Assembly: GCA_016840095.1 (NCBI GenBank)
Contig: JAEOSZ010000006.1
Coordinates: forward strand, 29,200 to 93,199
DNA from: Candidatus Heimdallarchaeota archaeon
Lineage (GTDB): Archaea > Asgardarchaeota > Heimdallarchaeia > Heimdallarchaeales > Heimdallarchaeaceae
Direction: 5' to 3'
DNA length: 64,000 nucleotides
Numbering within the stretch: the stretch's first letter is position 1; each line of letters opens with the position of its first letter. Shown one piece after another: positions 59,539-64,000 of this stretch. The notes beneath the pieces are model-generated. The model did no database searches and was not told the DNA's origin. It saw nothing but the letters and a program-made list of their open reading frames with translations. A program made the position numbers and the translations under genes.

Positions 59539-60141
59539 TTATATATTTTGATCATTTTCTTCTTCTGTAGCAAATTGAACTTGCACAGGTTTGATTTTTT
59601 CTAATAATTTTTCTTTTTCTTCCCAAGACTTTACATGTCCAATATGTATTACTCTCTTTAACCATTTGAGAGCTTCAAGTAAATTAGGTACTTCTGGTAC
59701 TTCAAAGAGGTTCCATAACCTATCAGTTAAGCGAATTAGAGATAGATTTTCAATTAATTCTCCACGAGATAAAGCTCCTTGGAGGTTTGAATTGTAAGCA
59801 CAGATAGCAATTGGAAGACTTTTTGTTTCTGAATCCCAAATTACCTTTTCCCAGAAATAGTTTCTTTCGTGCTTAATCATTTCCTCTTTGGTTGCGTCAA
59901 TTAGATATAACAGTCCTTCAAATGGAACAAATTGCTTATGCTTGAATTTGAACCCTAAAGAATATGGTAATTCAGTGAGTGAACTATCCAATATAAATTC
60001 TGAGAGAGATGTACTTGATCTCATCAACAAGATTCTATTTCTAGTAGCAGGGATATTATCACCTAAAACTAAAATAGATACCTCTGGGTAACCTAGTCTT
60101 CTTTTAAGGGATTTTTTCCAATTCTGAACAAAGCTAGTCAT
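59539..60141 (-). CDS. Arf/Ras-like GTPase-fold protein lacking canonical G motifs (pseudoGTPase)
   Basis: EVSILVLGDNIPATRNRILLMRSS (P-loop position without GK[ST]), FEGLLYLIDATKEE, LPIAICAYNSNLQGALSRGELIENLSLIRLTDRLWNLFEV (NKxD position YNSN), LLEALKWLKRVI. Confidence 0.65.
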   Translation of the reverse strand: MTSFVQNWKKSLKRRLGYPEVSILVLGDNIPATRNRILLMRSSTSLSEFILDSSLTELPYSLGFKFKHKQFVPFEGLLYLIDATKEEMIKHERNYFWEKVIWDSETKSLPIAICAYNSNLQGALSRGELIENLSLIRLTDRLWNLFEVPEVPNLLEALKWLKRVIHIGHVKSWEEKEKLLEKIKPVQVQFATEEENDQNI

Positions 60142-60249
60142 TGGGTTTCGCTAAAGAGCATCATATGTGCATCTTTATCAATTTTGCGAATAAGAAGTTA
60201 TTACTAGTATAGAGGAAAAGTTTAGAATATCAGCAAAAATGAGAAACTA

Positions 60250-60744
60250 ATGAGTCAAAACATCCTTAACATAGTTGTTGCTGGTATTGAATACAAAAAT
60301 AAATGGTTGTTCATCAACCGTAAAAGAGGGGACTATCAGGAAAAATGGGCCCTTGTTGGAGGAAAGATGCAGTTTGATGAAACAATTAAAGAATCAATTT
60401 TGAGAGAGATAAAAGAAGAAACCGGTCTTGAAGTAGAATGGGTTGGTGTTAAGTCTATATTGAATGAGAAGCTCTTAGAAAAGGATACTAAAGAAACTAA
60501 GCAACAATTCATTATTATATTGTGTTCTGTTAAAGCAAGTAGTGATGTAGTTCAAGAGACAGACGAAGGAGAACTTTGTTGGTTCACTGATCAAGATATA
60601 CTGGAAAATAAAGAAAATATTATTCCATCAGACTTTTACATGATTACAGAACTAATTCCAAATGAATCTTTGCAACAAATTGTTGAGGTTGAATTGTTGG
60701 AGAAGAAAGATGAATTATATCTAGGTTTATTGAAGGAGTATTAA
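60250..60744 (+). CDS. NUDIX hydrolase
   Basis: Nudix box GGKMQFDETIKESILREIKEETGLEVEW. Confidence 0.95.
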   Translation: MSQNILNIVVAGIEYKNKWLFINRKRGDYQEKWALVGGKMQFDETIKESILREIKEETGLEVEWVGVKSILNEKLLEKDTKETKQQFIIILCSVKASSDVVQETDEGELCWFTDQDILENKENIIPSDFYMITELIPNESLQQIVEVELLEKKDELYLGLLKEY

Positions 60745-61694
60745 CTTATTATCTTCTCAAATTCTTTTGGATTTATTTTTGACCCACTTATAATAAGCAC
60801 AACTATGAATCCTTTAAATTTCTTAATTTGTTTAATAAATGAAGCTATTGTCAAAGCTCCTGCGCCTTCAACAATCATCTTATGTTCTTCATAAAGTAAT
60901 TTTAAGGCGTTCTTTATTTCTTCTTCAGAAACCAAGATATAGTCATCAACATAATTCTGACATAAATTAAAAGTAATTGAGTCTGGTTCAATTCCCCCAG
61001 CTGTACCATCAGATAAAGTTGGTTTTGATTCATAATCAATAATCTTACCAGCTTTGATAGATTCATACATTACTGGAGAATTTTCTGGTTGGCATCCAAT
61101 TATCTTAATCTCAGGGAACTTGCTTTTTAGATATCCTGAAATTCCTGAAATAAGCCCCCCTCCTCCAATTGGTATTAGAACACAATCTACTTTTTCAACC
61201 TGTTCTTCAATTTCCATGCCAATAGTTCCTTGACCAGCAATGATTTTTAGATCGTTATAAGGAGAAATGAAATCCAATTCATTGTTTTTAGCATATGTTC
61301 TTGCAAAGGTTTCTGCTTGAACACAATCAGTTCCATACAATTCAATGTTTATTTTTTGTTCTTTTAAAGCTTTAATTTTAACTGGTGAGGCATTTTCTGG
61401 CAGAAAAATCTTACCTATTAAACCCAATTTAGCTATTCCATATGCAAAAGCTGCACCATGATTTCCAGACGAAGCAGTTACAAAATCACGTTTATTCTGA
61501 TTGTTGCTAAGATAAATCAAGCTGTTCATAGCTCCTCTAATTTTAAAGGAACTAGTTTCTTGTTGATTTTCTAGTTTTAGATATACTTTACACTCACCCA
61601 AACCACTTAATATTGAGGAATATTCTACGGGAGTTCTTTTTATGTAGGGTCTAATTCTCTCCTCTGCTTCCATTATTTCCTTAAGTATATCCAT
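60741..61694 (-). CDS. Threonine dehydratase / serine racemase-like PLP enzyme
   Basis: QQETSSFKIRGAMNSL, TASSGNHGAAFAYGI, IPIGGGGLISGISGYLK. Confidence 0.93.
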   Translation of the reverse strand: MDILKEIMEAEERIRPYIKRTPVEYSSILSGLGECKVYLKLENQQETSSFKIRGAMNSLIYLSNNQNKRDFVTASSGNHGAAFAYGIAKLGLIGKIFLPENASPVKIKALKEQKINIELYGTDCVQAETFARTYAKNNELDFISPYNDLKIIAGQGTIGMEIEEQVEKVDCVLIPIGGGGLISGISGYLKSKFPEIKIIGCQPENSPVMYESIKAGKIIDYESKPTLSDGTAGGIEPDSITFNLCQNYVDDYILVSEEEIKNALKLLYEEHKMIVEGAGALTIASFIKQIKKFKGFIVVLIISGSKINPKEFEKIIS

Positions 61695-61754
61695 TTGTTT
61701 CCTGAGTCAATAACTTCCGATTTCTATTTAAATCTTAAAGTTTAATGATATTCA

Positions 61755-62594
61755 ATGGTTACAAATAATGATAATAATAATGATATAACTAAAGTGATAC
61801 TCCTGGGAACTGGAACACCCAAAGCTTTACCAGACAGATATGGTCCATCAACAGTTATATTGGTAAATAATACTCCATATGTATTTGATTTTGGTTCAGG
61901 AGTAGTTCGCAGGATGAGGGAAGCAAATATAGATTTAGAGTCTCTCACAACAGTATTCTTAACACATCTACACACAGATCACACTATAGGATATGCGGAT
62001 CTCATTTTTACAACTTGGGTTCTTAGGAGAAAAACTCAACTGAATGTTTATGGACCTCTAGGATTAGCTGACATGACAGAAAACATTCTTAGTGCTTACA
62101 AAGAGGATATCAGAGCAAGAATTGAGGGACTGGAACCAGCTAATAACACAGGATATAATGTTAAAGCCTTCGAAGTTGAACCTGGCTTAGTATATCAAGA
62201 TTCAAATATACAGGTTGAAGCATTTCCTGTCAAGCATGGTTTATTGAAAGCCTATGGATATAGAATCCAAACACCAGACAAAATCATAGTAATCTCAGGA
62301 GATACAGCACCATCTGAAGAACTAATTAATCATTATTCAGGTTGTGATATATTAATTCATGAAGTTTATTCAGCTGAAAGCTTTCTTGGTTTACCTCAAG
62401 TTTGGCAAAAATATCACAAAGAAATGCACACATCAACTTATGAGTTGGGAGAAATTGCTAGCAAGGTAAAACCTAAGCTTCTAGTTTTACATCATCAACT
62501 GTTTTGGGGAAGATCAGAAGAGGAATTAGTAGAAGAAATTAAAACAAAATATGATGGAGATATAGTTTCTGGTAAAGATTTAGACACTTTTTAG
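61755..62594 (+). CDS. Metallo-beta-lactamase-fold hydrolase (RNase Z/arylsulfatase-like)
   Basis: VILLGTGTPKALPDRYGPSTVI, VFLTHLHTDHTIGYADLIFT, ISGDTAPSEELI, LVLHHQLFWG. Confidence 0.9.
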   Translation: MVTNNDNNNDITKVILLGTGTPKALPDRYGPSTVILVNNTPYVFDFGSGVVRRMREANIDLESLTTVFLTHLHTDHTIGYADLIFTTWVLRRKTQLNVYGPLGLADMTENILSAYKEDIRARIEGLEPANNTGYNVKAFEVEPGLVYQDSNIQVEAFPVKHGLLKAYGYRIQTPDKIIVISGDTAPSEELINHYSGCDILIHEVYSAESFLGLPQVWQKYHKEMHTSTYELGEIASKVKPKLLVLHHQLFWGRSEEELVEEIKTKYDGDIVSGKDLDTF

Positions 62595-62636
62595 ATTTCG
62601 AGAAAAGGTTTTTACTGTAAATATATATGATATCCT

Positions 62637-63734
62637 ATGGTAGTAAATTCATCAAATGATGTAAACCAAGATAGTAATTTAGTGAAAGAAGATACCAAGA
62701 AAACACAGCTCGAAAAGGGAACTAGATATCTTTCTATAGATGTTTTCAGGGGACTAGCTATAGTTGCAATGATTTTTGTAAATGTAATAGCACCCTTCGA
62801 CAAAGTCCCAGCTTGGTCCAAACATGCACTAGACTATGGTTTAACTTATGTTGATTTAGTTACTCCCTTTTTCATCTTTGCAATTGGATTGACATATACC
62901 TTGTCATTCAACCGGTATTATGAGAAAAATGGTTGGTTTCAAGCATTTTTGAGATTTATTCGAAGATATGCAGCTTTCTTCGGAATGGGTATGATTGGAA
63001 CAATGTTTCTATTTACAGATCAAGGAATCTTTGCTGGATGGGGTGTTTTGCAAGCAATAGGCTTAGCTGGTATTTTTACTTTGTTTTTCATAAAATTTCC
63101 AAGGACAATTCGATTTGTAATTGGTATTGGATTGCTTGTATTGTATCAGTATATTCTTACGATCAATGTTGGAATGCGAATTATTTCAACACCTCTAGGA
63201 GGAACAATTACCATGCCTTTAGGAGATTTGAATTTTTATGATGAACATGGAGGTCTCATTGGGGGGATTGGATTTTGCATTTTACTTCTCCTCTGTACAG
63301 CAATAATTGATGATTTCCGTAAAACAAACAAATGGTGGATATTAGGAATGGGGGGAATCTTTACAAGTGCAGGAATCATTTGGCATGTTATTTGGAAGTT
63401 TACTGATTGGCCACCTTTCGGAGGTATTTCTAAAGAGAGAGTAACTCCTTCATACATACTGCTTACAGTAGGTTTGGGGGCAATATTTTTCTGGTTGCTA
63501 TGGTTTATCTATGACAAACATCAACTAACGAAAAATAAGAGTATTCTACAACCAATTGGAAGAAATTCACTTTTTATTTACATTATTCATCCAATAATGA
63601 TAGGATTAACACAATTGATTCTACATTTAGATACTCATGCAGCACTTGTTATGTTCCTAGGATTTGTTAGTGTTGTTATTTTATGGACAGTATCGTTCCT
63701 TCTTGATAGGAAGAAGTTTTACATTGTAATTTGA
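62637..63734 (+). CDS. HGSNAT/DUF5009-like multi-TM acyltransferase-family protein
   Basis: TRYLSIDVFRGLAIVAMIFVNVIAPFDKVPAWSKHA...TYVDLVTPFFIFAIGLTYTLS; C-term PIGRNSLFIYIIHPIMIG. Confidence 0.8.
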   Translation: MVVNSSNDVNQDSNLVKEDTKKTQLEKGTRYLSIDVFRGLAIVAMIFVNVIAPFDKVPAWSKHALDYGLTYVDLVTPFFIFAIGLTYTLSFNRYYEKNGWFQAFLRFIRRYAAFFGMGMIGTMFLFTDQGIFAGWGVLQAIGLAGIFTLFFIKFPRTIRFVIGIGLLVLYQYILTINVGMRIISTPLGGTITMPLGDLNFYDEHGGLIGGIGFCILLLLCTAIIDDFRKTNKWWILGMGGIFTSAGIIWHVIWKFTDWPPFGGISKERVTPSYILLTVGLGAIFFWLLWFIYDKHQLTKNKSILQPIGRNSLFIYIIHPIMIGLTQLILHLDTHAALVMFLGFVSVVILWTVSFLLDRKKFYIVI

Positions 63735-63743
63735 GGTTTGAAA

Positions 63744-64000
63744 ATGAAGGTAGTAAAAGATATAACACAGCTTATTGGAAATACACCTCTTTTGAGATTA
63801 GGAAGATTATTTCCAAACTCAGAGATTTATGGAAAATGTGAGTTCATGAATCCTCTAAGCGTTAAAGATAGACCTGTACTCCAAATTTTTGATGATGCTG
63901 AAGAACAAGGAAGAATTAAACCAGGAGATACAGTAATTGAATGTACTAGTGGAAATACAGGAATGGCAGTTTCTCTGATTGCAGCAATTAAAGGATATAG
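63744..64000 (+). CDS. Cysteine synthase/CBS-family PLP enzyme (partial; runs off the window end)
   Basis: MKVVKDITQLIGNTPLLRLGRLFPNSEIYGKCEFMNPLSVKDRPVLQIFDDAEEQGRIKPGDTVIECTSGNTGMAVSLIAAIKGY. Confidence 0.9.
   Translation, partial: MKVVKDITQLIGNTPLLRLGRLFPNSEIYGKCEFMNPLSVKDRPVLQIFDDAEEQGRIKPGDTVIECTSGNTGMAVSLIAAIKGY

Noticed and set aside
1-64000. CRISPR arrays, transposons, integrases, phage genes, rRNA
   Set aside because: No regularly spaced direct repeats, transposase/integrase motifs, phage structural genes or rRNA sequence were seen on either strand.

Overview
This 64-kb AT-rich window is chromosomal DNA from an archaeon, most likely an Asgard (Heimdall-/Loki-like) lineage. The assignment is an inference from gene content. 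Archaeal hallmarks are glycerol-1-phosphate dehydrogenase, KH-MBL-beta-CASP nuclease aCPSF1/FttA, TrmY, UPF0179, an A-type ATPase subunit E, and a tRNA-Arg(TCG) with a bulge-helix-bulge intron. Eukaryote-like proteins are a ribophorin-I-like membrane protein, eS26, NIP7-like and MCT-1-like PUA proteins, a full-length Trm112, a presenilin-type GxGD protease, and a degenerate Arf-like protein. Bacterial-type genes are mutS-mutL, uvrB-uvrC and metK. I see no rRNA, CRISPR array, transposon or phage module. The best candidate for an undescribed system is the tight five-gene minus-strand operon at 54207-60141. It encodes an Arf-fold pseudoGTPase that lacks its nucleotide-binding motifs, a PrkA-like AAA+ ATPase with a Cys-rich insertion, a VWA protein with an intact MIDAS, a large protein with a degenerate metallopeptidase signature (HAFAH ... 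EGFAHY), and a HEAT-repeat protein. All family assignments were made by eye from motifs and recalled homologs; no searches were run.
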